Below are positions 45,229-56,616 of a DNA stretch of 64,000 bases, piece after piece. Position 1 is the first letter of the stretch. Every line of letters begins with the position of its first letter. Below the pieces are notes generated by a model that saw only the letters and a list, made by a program, of their open reading frames with translations, was not told the origin of the DNA and ran no database searches. A program made the translations under genes and the position numbers. The stretch is from Caprella mutica. Taxonomy: Eukaryota; Arthropoda; Malacostraca; Amphipoda; Caprellidae. The stretch covers positions 29,335 through 93,334 of the forward strand of contig CANNZV010004630.1 in NCBI GenBank assembly GCA_947561585.1, given 5' to 3'.

Positions 45229-45764
45229 GAAGAAATCCGCCGACAAATATTAATTATATATATTTCACCATACCAATTTTATCGTGATGAATAGTTAATT
45301 CGTCTACATTTTTATATTAGAATTTACTCTTTATAGTTCTTCAATTTCAATCATTGTTGGAGAATACACAATCGTTCGTAGTCGACACAAATCCAATCAT
45401 TATTGAATATCATCTGAGGTAAATTCAATGATATCAGTATTAGGTACTATTTATAATTATATATTAACATTTGAGATGTATTTAATTATATATTTGACCA
45501 AGTAATCAAAAGTTATTTCATGAAGATCTATAAACAAATATTTCTGATGCGTGTATCTGTATACCAGGTGACGTCATGAATGGCGTGCGTGACGTCACAC
45601 TTTCGCACCATTTTCAAGTGCGAGTATCCTTCTAAATTATTTAATTCATGGGTTGTCCAATGTTTCAAAGTGTGGTCAGAGTCGTCATTTCCTGTCACCC
45701 GGTGGTCACGTCAAACTAGATTCGATTAGCTGATTACCATACCCGTTATGTTCTTGTACCCTGG
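45229..45764. other. intergenic, nothing recognised
   Basis: AT-rich, with two GTGACGTCA-type motifs near 45568-45600 but no gene. Confidence 0.4.
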
Positions 45765-46073
45765 GTTAACCAATGTTTCCTTCATTGGGCAAGTGTTGTT
45801 TGGCAACTGTTGGCACAATGTTGTTTACCACCAGACCAGTGTGTAATAGCACTGGCATGCCAATATCCGATCGTGCCTTTACTTTGCCAACGTTTTCCGA
45901 CGTTGGCCTGATAGTGCAATGTTTTCAGGGTAGGCTAGCTGACACTCGTGAGGCGTTCCAATGTCATATCAGTTCTGGCCCTGTACAACAAGTCCGGCAT
46001 GACAACGTTGTTACAGAGCGTGTGACGTCATGCATTGTGCCGAAGTTGGCCAACATTTAATGTTCACTGGGGG
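45765..46073. repeat. GC-rich interspersed repeat
   Basis: GC-rich block beginning near ACCCTGGGTTAACCAATG and ending AACATTTAATGTTCACTGGG. It is built from variants of GTTGGCxxAA. It shares its right end and the phrase CCGGCATGACAACG/CCGGCATGACGTG with 35231-35398. Confidence 0.65.
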
Positions 46074-46841
46074 TGGATAGACCAGAAGCGATAAAAGAGG
46101 GAATCTAGAAACTTGTCCTCTCTCCTCTCTTCATTATTAGCTGGAATATTAGTTGAAATGCAAAGAAAATACCCTCACAATTTATTTTTACCAAAGTTAG
46201 ATAAGCTAATGCGATCGTTTATTTTGTAAGATTTTCGTAGTAGATACCTAAAGTCTTTTTCAATTTTTTGATTATTATTAATTTTATGACTTGAAACTAA
46301 GGTCACCTGAAGGCGTTGTGCCCTACAATCTCAGGGTACAGGAACATGAAATTGTAGCATTTCATGCTACAATCACAAGATGTTCAAGTCTAACTAATAA
46401 GTAATCAGTATACCTATATCTAGCGTGATAACCTCTAACTTAACCTTCTAGTGGAAACACTCATAAATAGGTATGAGAAAATTTGTTCTATTTTGTCCGG
46501 CTGAAGCACTAAGAGTCCTTTTTATTTGTATTTAATGATTAGAAATTGTAGTTTTTAATTTATTTTTCGTGGATACAAAATACACAAAACTAATCACACA
46601 TTTAGTGTAATATAAATTGAGAGATGCTTAATGTTTAACGTCGTAAACCATAGCAACTTACTACCAGTACCGTAGTACTGTCTAACAGCTGTATCTAGCC
46701 TAAGTTTTGATGCCAAAATTGAATTAGTACCTAGGAAGATAATTGCAGTTTGTACACCCCAAACGGCATAATTAAGTTTAGGCTCTCTCATATTTTATTA
46801 AGAGATGGAATGAGACTCTCAGATACCTTCTCCGTTAAGCC

Positions 46842-47293
46842 CCGTCCAGACCACAGAACATTGAATAGAAGAAGAAGTGTAGATCCCATTATATTACTCT
46901 TGAGTGCCGTTTACAGTGACGTCACTTCAACTAGAGCCACTCAGCCAATCAGAGGCTTCGTTTCACCAGTTCTGTTTGAGTCCGTGTTTTGAATGCGTAT
47001 TACAACCGAAATGGTGTCAGTTTGTGTTTTTTGCCAAGAAGATTAGTTTATTATTGCTTAGTAGCTGAGCTATAGAATATAGATAATTGTGTACTTAATT
47101 TGGTAGGAAGATATGACTCCCAGCAAAGATAATGAGCTGAGGTAGAATGCACGCTCAAACTGTTTTCGAGAGAGTGCTTATAGTGACGTCAGCGATCAAT
47201 GGACGTGATTGGTTGAAATTTTACGACTGGGTACACTATGTGTACACGTTCGATCTGAGCTTCTTCTTATTCAATGTTCTGTGGTCCAGACGG
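46842..47293. mobile_element. 452-bp MITE with ~34-bp inverted ends
   Basis: The left end CCGTCCAGACCACAGAACAT continues TGAATAGAAGAAG; the right end is its reverse complement with few mismatches. Internal GTGACGTCAC and GTGACGTCAG sites lie near 46917 and 47183. No target duplication could be defined. Confidence 0.7.
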
Positions 47294-48070
47294 TCAAATT
47301 TTTCAGAGAAGTGACAAACTTGATGAATGACAATTACTTCTTAGCGTCAGCAAACCGTCAAACTTTTCATCAGTTTTTTTTATTCCAACATGTTGGATAT
47401 CGTCATCCATGTTTTAAAGTGTGGACAAAGTCGCCAGTATATTGGCGACCCAACTTTTGAGGGGTTAAATAAGTTAAAAAACATGTAAATAAGGAGTAAA
47501 TCACTCCCTAAATACCTAGTCTCAAGAGATGCACATGCATCAGGCATGAAGCTTAAAGACGTTTCCAAGTGTAAAATCTTCACTAGGAAGTCAAATTTCT
47601 CCTTTAAAGTACCTTAACCCTAATGAGTTTGACTGTCAAAAACAATGGGAGAGTTTGACTATGTGCTAAAAAAACACATGTCATATATATAAACCTAAAG
47701 TACTGTGTTTTTTACAAGTTGTTAGTATATGTACTAAGATAATGTGTACCAAATTTCAAGTAAAAATATTGAATATATAAGGAGAAATAATCAAATAAAT
47801 ACATATATAAGACATTGGCAACTGAGAGAGCAGAACAGAACTGTGATTGGATGGAGTGTGAACCAATCACAGCTCGTGCATTTGTCTCTACTACACAAAA
47901 ACGTGAAAAAATGCTTGCGTATTGGCTAACCGAACTGTATTTCACGTTGCCACACGTCACTTTAGTACAATTAATTCCATAATTTACGTGATTTACGCCC
48001 AGACTGCAGGAACTGGTAAACTGTTCTCCAAGAAATCCTCTATTTTTGCCTTTTGTTCACATTACAATTA

Positions 48071-51000
48071 GAGTAAGTATCGCCTATTCGGACACAACTC
48101 AGCATCAAGATTCACGATCTCCCAACACCAACGTTAGTACTGAAAATGGCATATGTTTTGGTATGATGGTAGAGCATACGTTGTTCTGGAAGGTGTATCA
48201 GAGGTTTTTGTAATAAGTGATCCGTAAATATAAATTTCATGGGTTTATTTTGAACCTCTTGAAAATCGCTATAATTCATCATTTCGGACAAGAATCTGTC
48301 CGAATTCAATTTATTCGGACATGAATCGATTCAGAAATCGAATCATCGGACAACCGTAACATGGTGATATCAATGAATCTGCAACTTTACCTGAGTGTGG
48401 AACATTATGTATTATTCAATATTTTATCTCCAATGATTTTCCATATGAAGTTTTTCGATAGATATGACAATGCTTCTGTAGTTCATATAACATATAGAAG
48501 TACCAAGGGAAGGTTTGCTTCGATTCGGACAACTTAAACTTGGTCGCTGCAGAATAAATATTATCATACCCCTCTATTAAACTAGGTACCCAAGATTATC
48601 AAACGACCGGGAGGTTTACATGAGAAATAACAAATACGATTTAATGGATTCAAAAATATATTAAATGAAACAAAATTAAAAAATAATAAATTATGTGAAG
48701 ATGTTTTACCGTACAAATATAATTCAGAAACATGAACTTCATATGAAACTACAGAAATTTCCGAATGGTCTTCTCGATTGACTTCGTGGTTCAAATTAGA
48801 TTTAGAGATATAATTTAGCATTTAATCTATTTTTGATTGTTATTCATGATATCATGCCATTATAATGGATATAAATAAAAAAAAAGTGAAATGTTAAATT
48901 ATATCTCCTATTAATATTTGAATGATGAGGTGAATCGATACGACCATTCGGAATTAACTTTTACCTAAATCTTTAGAACTAGTTAATATCACAACTTTTA
49001 AAGTATTCCATTATCTGATTATCACAGCAGTAAGTCAAATGTTATTCGTAAAAAAAATTCAAAACATTTATGTTCCTTTAGAGTTTAGAATGCAGAAAAC
49101 AGAGAATAAAGAATATTTCTCTACAGAGAAAATCAATGAGACTTCCTTCTCATTTTGTTTTTCCTGATCGAGTGCATGAGTTGCACTTAAAGTCCAAGTT
49201 TTCCAATTCTTTGTGGGTCAAATTTTCATAATCACCATCAAAGCATTACTTATGGAACCACCTTGGACAATAATTACAACCCATCCAAGTGTTAGGATCA
49301 TCCTTCTTCTCATCCGACTCGCATGCCGGGCATTCATTAGGGTTCAATTCTTCCAGATCAGCAAATTCTTCATCATCAGCCAAGATGATTTCTTGGTCAG
49401 AAGAAGAGTCATCATCATTCACTGTGCTTTTGTGAAACAAATTTCTCAGTGCCTTACTTTTCTTTTTTTCTTTGGCTAGCTTGTCTTTCAATTCCTTCTT
49501 CTTTTGTCTTTCTTCTTGCCTTTTCTTTTTATTGTCTTCTTCTTCTTTCTTCTTATTCAGTTTCCTTTCTAAATATTCTGCATATTCTTTGCCACTTACA
49601 GCGGGAGGCAAAGCTAGTTTGCGCTTCGAATCTTTCACAACGATGGTAGATGAATCTTTGATCTTGCAGTATGATTTGAAAGGTGAATCGTCGTGAAAAC
49701 CGTAATACATCGAAGGTGAATCTGTAATAGTTCTTTCAGTTGCAGCAGAAGTGGACGGAGTTGAAGTGAGATTTTCGGCAGATGTGGAAGCTTGAGGAAC
49801 TTGAATTTGAACTGGTGATCTATTTTGAAGGGATATCGGTTCAGCTAGTATGATCTCTGGTACACTAGCATATCTTTGAAGCTGCTCTTCTTCATTATTT
49901 GATGTATTCTGAGCTTCATTTCTACTCTGCTCACCTTCATTAATGGATCCATTTTCCAAATTTTCCTCCTCATTCTGTCGAGAGTCGGCGAAATTCGCAT
50001 CGATATTCACTTGTTCAGAAAGTTCTCTCAGTGATCTATAAACTCTCCAAAGTTCATTCAAATCCGATTCTTCTCGAATGTCGTATTTTTCCTCGTATCT
50101 CCTTTCAAATAGTGCTAGATGTTCCTCACTAATGCATTCTGTAGCTTTCTGGTAGCTCCTTATCATGCCAAGCCTTTGTTCTGTGGATATACATTCTTTC
50201 GATGAGGAGTCGATGTTTTTCGAATCCATGATTTTAGAGAAGTCGACGGCTTCAACATTGAAAGGTAGAATGCCGCACTTTCTGAACCCTGATTTAATAT
50301 TTTCAGGTCGTCTTTTTGCCTCTTCAAAAGCAGAATCAAATACTGGAAAGAAATTAGGTTTTGTCATAGTGACACTGTATTTGATTTTGAATTCTTCCAG
50401 GACCTTGTTCCATAATTTCTTCAACGGCCCGAAAACACTAACATCAAGAGGTTGCAGAAGATGGGAGGCATGCGAGGGGAAACAGAAAAGAATGATTTGG
50501 TTATTTCGGCAAAAGTCTACTATCGCCATATTAATGTGTGTTGTGTGTCCATCCATGAACATAACGATAGGAAATTGGACACCTCTTTCTTTCACACTTT
50601 TTAAAAACAAATTGGTGAACCAGCTGAAGTAAGACTCTGTCGAAATCCATCCACTTTTGGTGGTAGAAATGTTGTATTTTGATGGATCAACTGTTTTAAA
50701 CTGATGAGAAGGACGGACCCCTGGAAAAATTACCATAGGTTTTTCAAATGAACCATCCGCAGAAGCGCAAAACAAAACAGTAATTTGTTCTTTGCTTTCA
50801 GTTGTTACATTGAACACAGATTTGCTGCCACGAGTTGTAACAACTTTCAGCTTACTCTACCCTCCCAAGAGAAAGCCCGACTCATCAAGGTTGAAAACAC
50901 GGTTGCTGTTTTCATGAGTGAAAAATTCTTTAGCATGAATACCATGCTCTTCATGGAGAAATTTTTCTAAATCTTTGAAGTGGTCTTCAATTCTCTGTCT

Positions 51001-52447
51001 GGTCAACCTTTGTCTCATATGACCTAGGTTCTCAGGTGTTCTTGCAGCCAGATTTTTATGACGTCTCATAAATCTTTGAACCCAAGATTTGGACGGCAAG
51101 TTTTCAGGAAACTTTCGTTCTTCCTCAGTCATTTCTGAAAATTAATATGGCAAATGAGACAGTTACTAAGCCACACGCAAACATTACAAACTTGTTAATA
51201 ACTATAAATTGATTTTAATTACCTCCATGATTTCGTTCCGCTGAATCAAATAAATCTTTAATGATATATCTAATATCATTTCGAGTAGCTCCATTTCCTA
51301 TCTGTGCTCTGTGAATTAGATAGTTTGCAAGTCTGTATTCTTGACGTTCGGTAATCTTGCATTGACGTCCTAAGGAAATGAATATTAATTAACAAATTTA
51401 GAAACTGAATGACGGTAGGCATAAAATAATAATTAAGCAATACTTAGCAAAATTCTGAAAGTTTTTCAGTTTAAAAAACTTATTTGAAAATATAAAGAAT
51501 CTTACCTGGTTTCTCTGTCGAAATTCCAAGCTTGATTCTATCTCCTAAGGTCGAATGAGGAATGCCAAACTTCTCTGAAGCTTGTCGAAGAGTGAGGTTT
51601 TTATTCTTAACCGAAGCAATAGCCTGCAGTAACTTTTCACCATCGTAATTTTGTCTATATTTCTTTGGCATTCTGAATTTATCTAATATCTGCCTACCTA
51701 ATTATCAATTTTCGGTCGAGAAAAAGTATGTCTACAGGTTTTGGAAATATGCCTCAAAATAGTTAGCTAATGAATTATCATCATGAGCTAACTTATATGA
51801 TATAGGTATCTCTTAATTTTAACCTATTTATTTACATAATATACTGTGGTTACATAAGCAGTTTATAACATAATGAATCTATGATGGAAAAGAATATACC
51901 TATATGTATTCTCATTCTCACATTTACGAATTATTGACTATGAAACAATGGAATATAAACCTGATTAATTGCATCCGAATATATTGAATCTTCAATTTCA
52001 CTGAATCATATTTTTCGGTAAGATTTCGGACAATTTGATTCTATTTGATTTTGAATCGAATTACTGGACAAGGTATTACGACAAAGAACATGATTATCAG
52101 AGGGAAACTCCTTCAATAACATATGGCAACACTCTCTGTAAGTGTAAACATGGCGGTCATAACAAAATTTGATATGCGTTTCACGGTGAAGTAAAACTTA
52201 ATCTGATCGTGATTTAGCGATGAAATCGTGAGTGTTTCGGTTCCCGGCTATGCACTACCTATTTACTGTTAATTTTTTTGTATTAGTTCACTTCATTGTT
52301 TCTGGAAACTGAATAAAACGAGTCACACAAGTGTAAACTTTGTTGCCTAGATCACTTAGCACTATTCGATTCACTACTGAATAGTTATTTCATTATGAAG
52401 GTGATCTGTCCGAATTTGCGATCCGTCCGAAATGCCGATACTTACCC
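48071..52447 (-). mobile_element. innermost: pogo/Tigger-type DNA transposon
   Basis: 4377 bp, flanked by TA (48069-48070 and 52448-52449). Inverted ends GAGTAAGTATCGCC..TTCGGAC and GGGTAAGTATCGGC..TTCGGAC match over about 24 bp with a few changes. The word TTCGGAC recurs several times inside both ends (for example 48284-48355 and 52022-52030), probably as transposase-binding sites. It encodes one spliced transposase on the minus strand. Confidence 0.88.
49150..51671 (-). pseudogene. pogo-type transposase with C-terminal PHD finger, two in-frame stops
   Basis: Exons 51506-51671, 51223-51369 and 49150-51134, about 765 codons. Domains in order: a psq-type helix-turn-helix (LLQAIASVKNKNLTLRQASE), a CENP-B-like second DNA-binding part (SWVQRFMRRHKNLAARTPEN), and a DDE_1 catalytic core with Asp in VFNLDESG, Asp in VMFMDGHTTH and Asp in LLQPLDVSVFG. 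A Lys/Glu coiled stretch (KLNKKKEEEDNKKKRQEERQ) follows, then a PHD-type zinc finger (CPAC, GCNYC, RWFH, then C and CNSC). A TAG at 50857-50859 lies just after the first Asp. A TAA at 49246-49248 falls inside the PHD finger; its remaining cysteines follow in the same frame, up to TGA at 49150-49152. So this copy is inactive, but otherwise intact. Confidence 0.85.
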
Positions 52448-52980
52448 TAGTGTAAATATAGGAGGAAATTAAGGTTTGTTCGCACAGAAAATGTTAAAAA
52501 TGTCCCCTATTCTGCAAACTGGATTTACGCTGATTTACACCGATACGTAAAAATTTTTAACTTTTGAATACAAAAATATATTTGGTATTCATGTAGTAAC
52601 AAAGTCAAGAAAGGTCAGTAAATTTAAAGGAATTACATGAAAGATATAAAGTAATTGAGAAAATGTGTGCCTAGAAAACACACGTCAAACTCATTAGGGT
52701 TAAATGTGGCGACCTGGATCCATTTTCTCACTAAACTTGCGACTTTTCTGCCACACTTTGAAACATGGATCGTCATCAAAAAGTTTGTCAAACTATTTGC
52801 TGACGATAAAGATTGAACTACACACTGCCTTTCCGGCAATAATAGTTTTTTATTTGCGCGTCATTTTAGTTTATTACAGCTAGGTACACCTACAAAAACC
52901 TCATTTTTTTCAAACTTAGTATCTGTCTAGTTACAATGGCTGACAACAGACTCTTATTACTTGGTTGTATTAGAATGTAT

Positions 52981-53265
52981 CCAGTCTGCGGAATGTGTCT
53001 CTTCTCCCGCAGAGACTTTAATTTGAGAGAGAGCCACTCTTTGACTCTCAGCAATAGATTCAAAATCTCCCGCAGCTAAATTAATGGTAACATATGAATT
53101 AATTCAAGATCTCCTGCAGAGATCTCCAATTTCTATAATTCAATCAAAAACTCCTGCAGAGTCTTGGAAAAATGTTCCATATTGTTTATCCCTATATTTA
53201 CATTAATTTTACTGTGAACAGAACGAGAGATCTCTTCAAACAGTTTCCCAGTTTTTGCAGACTAG
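52981..53265 (+). mobile_element. chimeric MITE (family 5 left part, family 3 right part)
   Basis: Left: CCAGTCTGCGGAATGTGTC with CTCCCGCAG words and the family-5 core. From about 53185 the sequence is reversed family 3 (CCCTATATTTACATTAATTT to GTTTTTGCAGACTAG). The flanks GAATGTAT and TTATATTT do not match, as expected for a recombinant. Confidence 0.65.
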
Positions 53266-53707
53266 TTATATTTAAAGATCACTAATAATGACAATGGTCT
53301 GGCATATTAAACAATTATATTTTCTGCTGATGTCCCAAGTGTTTTTATATTATAAACAGAAAATGGATATGTCCTTCTCTTGTACTATTATGTTGTACAT
53401 CACAGTATAATTTGATTCTGCATGATGGTTTTAATGAGAAATATTTTTAACCTTCAATTTATTTAGTTCATTTTAATTCAATCTTAAATGTTCACTTCAT
53501 TAATTTTGTTCTTTTATTCATAATCTAAGCATTTTTGTCTGCTACTAAATTTTAACTCTCAAATATATATTTCAATATTATATTTCTGCTTGTAGAAATA
53601 ATATTAGAATGGTCTGTTTCTAATACTATTAGATATTAAATAAGTATTAAATGGTATTTGATATTAAGTTATGTAAAATATATATCTTGAATAATTATTT
53701 AAAATGT

Positions 53708-53915
53708 AACAGGAAAAATGCCAGTTTAATGAGGAAATTGATTCAGGTTGCTACATTTAAGATACTTTGAAGAAATTTGACTTCCTAGTGAAGATTTTAC
53801 ACTTGAAACATCCTTATTGTTCATATCTGATATATGTGCATCTCTTGAGACTATTTCATAGTGATTTACTTATTATTAACAGGTTTTTAAACTTATTTCG
53901 CCCCTCAAAAGTCGC
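53708..53915. mobile_element. diverged CCATGTTTTAAAGT-family MITE
   Basis: The body matches 1990-2210 (TTTGACTTCCTAGTGAAGAT, CATCTCTTGAGACTATTT, CGCCCCTCAAAAGTCGCC). The ends are lost. Confidence 0.6.
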
Positions 53916-55430
53916 CCCGAATTGCAGTTACTGATACTTTGATTATTTAAGTGAGATTAATAATTTTTAGTTTCAATTATATTACGTTATGAACTTGTAT
54001 CAATTGATTTGTAACGTGGAGAAAGATCAAGAATTTAAATTTATTAAATATTATATATTAGGTACCTCAAAACTTAAAAAATTAGAATTAATAATAAATA
54101 TATCTCAATATCCCTGTGTCTTTCATAGGTACCAAGTTACCAAAACAATAAATATTTTTGCTTTCTGTGACTGCAAATACATTTGTGCCATATAGCTGAA
54201 TAAGTATTAGAAAAAAATTAAAATCATAAAAAATAGATTACCCAGCTATACCAAATTATATTTCTATTAATTTAAATTATAATTTTAAATAGTAGTAAGT
54301 TTGGGATAATAAATAATTATTATAATAAAATACTTTTTGTATCTGCAAAGTATTGGCAATTTTTTGCCAATGCCCAGTTCAGATACCCATCTCAATATTG
54401 GAATGAATTAAATAAAAAGGTTGAGAAAGCTTCATAAGTGTTAAATATATTTCTCATTAAAACTATTATACAGAATTCATACATTTGAACACGGGCAGAA
54501 AAGAAAATATAATAGTTTAATATGATATCAGCTGGAACATATCGACCAAATGACTTAAGGGCACCATTCCCAGATTTTGAAAAGTTTATTATTATTGAAG
54601 CTACGGTTGTGAAACTTTGTACACATATATAAAATGAATTCGAAGATGTTTTTGTGTCCTGACATTTTTTCAATTCGACCCATAGAAAACAAGTTATTCA
54701 AATTTTGAACAGTGTGTAAATTAATAAATGGATACTACAATTTTGTAGCTATGACATTATGGTTTTTTGCATTCGATTCTCCACAAGATTTTCTACAAAC
54801 TGTGATGGCGTTTTTTTGATTTTTTGAATTGGTTTTCGAATTATTGAAATTTTTAGTGAAAAAAAAATTGAAAAAATATAAATTTCAAAATTCAATATTT
54901 TGAAAAATAATTCTAAAATTAAATAAGACTCTTCCAGAGTTTGTTTTGCGGGGAGAATCGAATGCAAAAAATCGCAATGCCATAGCTTCAAAATTGTAAC
55001 CGCCTTAGGCTTTTGAATTACAAGATTTTTAGATCTCTGAACTAATAGAAAATCCCATTCAAAGTTTGATAATCTGACACGCTGCAAATGACTCCTGTGA
55101 AGGTTTGCGGGTAACTGAGGGGCATACCTTGTGTGCATCTGATTAGTGGCTCGTTAGATACCAGATATAGCGAAATAATTAATTATTATGAATTATAATT
55201 GGCTGACAGTTGGTTTTTAGAGTACATATTGACTCCCTATCCTGGGCCCCTTTCTCCCTCTCCCCAGGGGGTTAGAGTAACATGAGAGCTCTGATATTTT
55301 GCACACACAATCAGAAGGTTAAAAAGCAACTATTTACACAATAAAAATTTTTTCTTTAATTTTGCCTTTTTTCCCGGAAACAGTCCCCTTAACGAGGACT
55401 ATTTTCGATGATTGTATGTACCCAGGAAAA
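53916..55430. other. intergenic, nothing recognised
   Basis: AT-rich. A minus-strand open frame of 129 codons at 54749-55138 has no recognisable domain and no coding-like composition. Confidence 0.35.
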
Positions 55431-55625
55431 CCTTGCAGACTGGTTCACACTAAAAATGTTAAATATGTCGCATATTTTTCAGGCTGGGAAAAAAGCCAAT
55501 CTGCTGAAACTGTTATGAAACAGGTTCAATGTTCTAGTTTGCCTTCCATATCATGGAACAAGTTTGCAGATTATGGGGGAAGTATTTACATTTTCTGTGC
55601 AAACAATCCTTGATTTCCTCCTATA
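55431..55625. mobile_element. probable diverged CCAGTCTG-type MITE
   Basis: Contains CTTGCAGACTGG near the left and the phrases AAAATGTTAAATATGTCGCA and TTTGCAGATTATGG known from family-3 ends. Borders are unclear. Confidence 0.35.
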
Positions 55626-55873
55626 ATTACCTTCTCAGATGCAGAAGTTAATGTTTTAGGTGGCATTTGTTTATTCCAAAATATATAGCTATTTCATTAT
55701 TAATGAATGAGCTAGTCCAATTCCTAACCCTTTCATCAAATTTTATCTAGCCTCCTCTTAAATTGTCTGGTGGATTCATAAATTGAGAAAAATTAAATAC
55801 ATATAATTGCTCAATTAAGGATCACTCTTTGTATTCTCATGAACCTCTATATTTCAGATAATATTTTATAATA

Positions 55874-56616
55874 ATGGCTGCTGTAAAGCCCCAACTTCGT
55901 GGTCTTGGTGCTACCGTCATCAAGCGTAACATTGTGATTTCTGTAGTTGCAAGTGTGATCACTGGTGCAGCCTGGTACTATGGGGTTGCTCTTCCCAAGA
56001 AACAGAAATATGCTGAATTCTACAAGTAAGCTAAAATTTATTTGATTCCCTTTTTAATTGGTTGAAATTCATTGGTGGAGTAACTCTGATCCTTATTTAT
56101 TGCAAGAAAATGGAGAGCAATTTCCGAGCCAATGCCAGTGTTGGTTCATTTTAAGACTCTGGAGCCAGAGCTTGGCTGAACATACAAACAGTGGAGCTAC
56201 AAATGTTAAAAATAGCTCTAGGCTCCTGCAATTTTGTTTTAACAAATAACTTTGCAATATACAAAGGCTAAATTAAACATATTTATAAATATATTTGACT
56301 AATTTTTAGATTTTTATTATTTCAATGTTAAAATATATTTTGATTTAATTGATAATTGTGAAACTGGAGCTATTAAGTTTTTGAACTGTGGTCCCGGAGC
56401 CTACATTTACATTCTATACAGCTCCAGAGCAGGAGCCAAAGACTGGCTCATTTACAGTCTGCTCCCCAGCCCTGATTTCTTGTCTAGTTTACTTGATTTG
56501 TTTTATATTCCTCCAGCTGACAATATTGTTTTTTTTACAGAAATTACGACGCAGATGCATCTTTTGAGCGCCAACGGAAAGGAGGTTACTTCCAGGCGGC
56601 TCCATTGGAAGAATAG
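55874..56616 (+). CDS. COX6C: cytochrome c oxidase subunit 6C
   Basis: Two exons, 55874-56025 and 56541-56616 (TAG), joined by a GT-AG intron with a phase-2 split of a Lys codon. The product is 75 aa, the same length as mammalian COX6C. The N-terminus (MAAVKPQLRGLGATVIKRNI) is followed by one membrane helix (VISVVASVITGAAWYYGVAL) and the conserved tail KYAEFYKNYDADASFERQRK then GGYFQA. It is an accessory subunit of respiratory complex IV in the mitochondrial inner membrane. The intron (515 bp) holds a GGAGC/GCTCC-rich repeat. Confidence 0.95.
56060..56475. repeat. GGAGC/GCTCC word-repeat element in the COX6C intron
   Basis: The words GGAGC, GAGCC and GCTCC recur at both ends (GACTCTGGAGCCAGAGC; CAGCTCCAGAGCAGGAGCC) around an AT-rich middle. 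It has the same build as the MITE families, but no borders are defined. Confidence 0.45.

Larger units (their letters stand above)
47999..52522 (+). mobile_element. third level: CCAGTCTG family-3 type MITE
   Basis: Starts CCAGACTGCAGGAACTGG and ends TATTCTGCAAACTGG. Perfect 8-bp duplication ATTTACGC at 47991-47998 and 52523-52530. Removing the pogo insert restores the family core (ATTACAATTAGTGTAAATAT). Confidence 0.87.
47618..52699. mobile_element. second level: piggyBac-like MITE (TTAA)
   Basis: Inverted ends CCCTAATGAGTTTGAC are perfect over 16 bp, and TTAA lies at 47614-47617 and 52700-52703. TTAA duplication with CCC-starting ends is the piggyBac signature. Without its insert it would be about 550 bp, with no transposase. 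Confidence 0.85.
47407..52768. mobile_element. outermost element of a four-level nest: CCATGTTTTAAAGT MITE
   Basis: Starts CCATGTTTTAAAGTGTGG and ends CACTTTGAAACATGG. Perfect 8-bp duplication ATCGTCAT at 47399-47406 and 52769-52776. Its two halves (47407-47617 and 52700-52768) together match the family seen at 1978-2235. The surrounding DNA (CGTCAGCAAACCGTCAAAC left, TTTGCTGACG right) may be yet another inverted-repeat element. Confidence 0.87.

Noticed and set aside
44641..45294. Three frames of over 200 codons
   Set aside because: They consist of the N gap.
45568..47190. Several TGACGTCA (CRE-like) sites as a regulatory cluster
   Set aside because: They fall mainly inside repeats and are not next to a gene start; no evidence of function.
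54749..55138. 129-codon minus-strand open frame
   Set aside because: AT-rich, no domain, no signal peptide or splice partners; expected by chance in such sequence.
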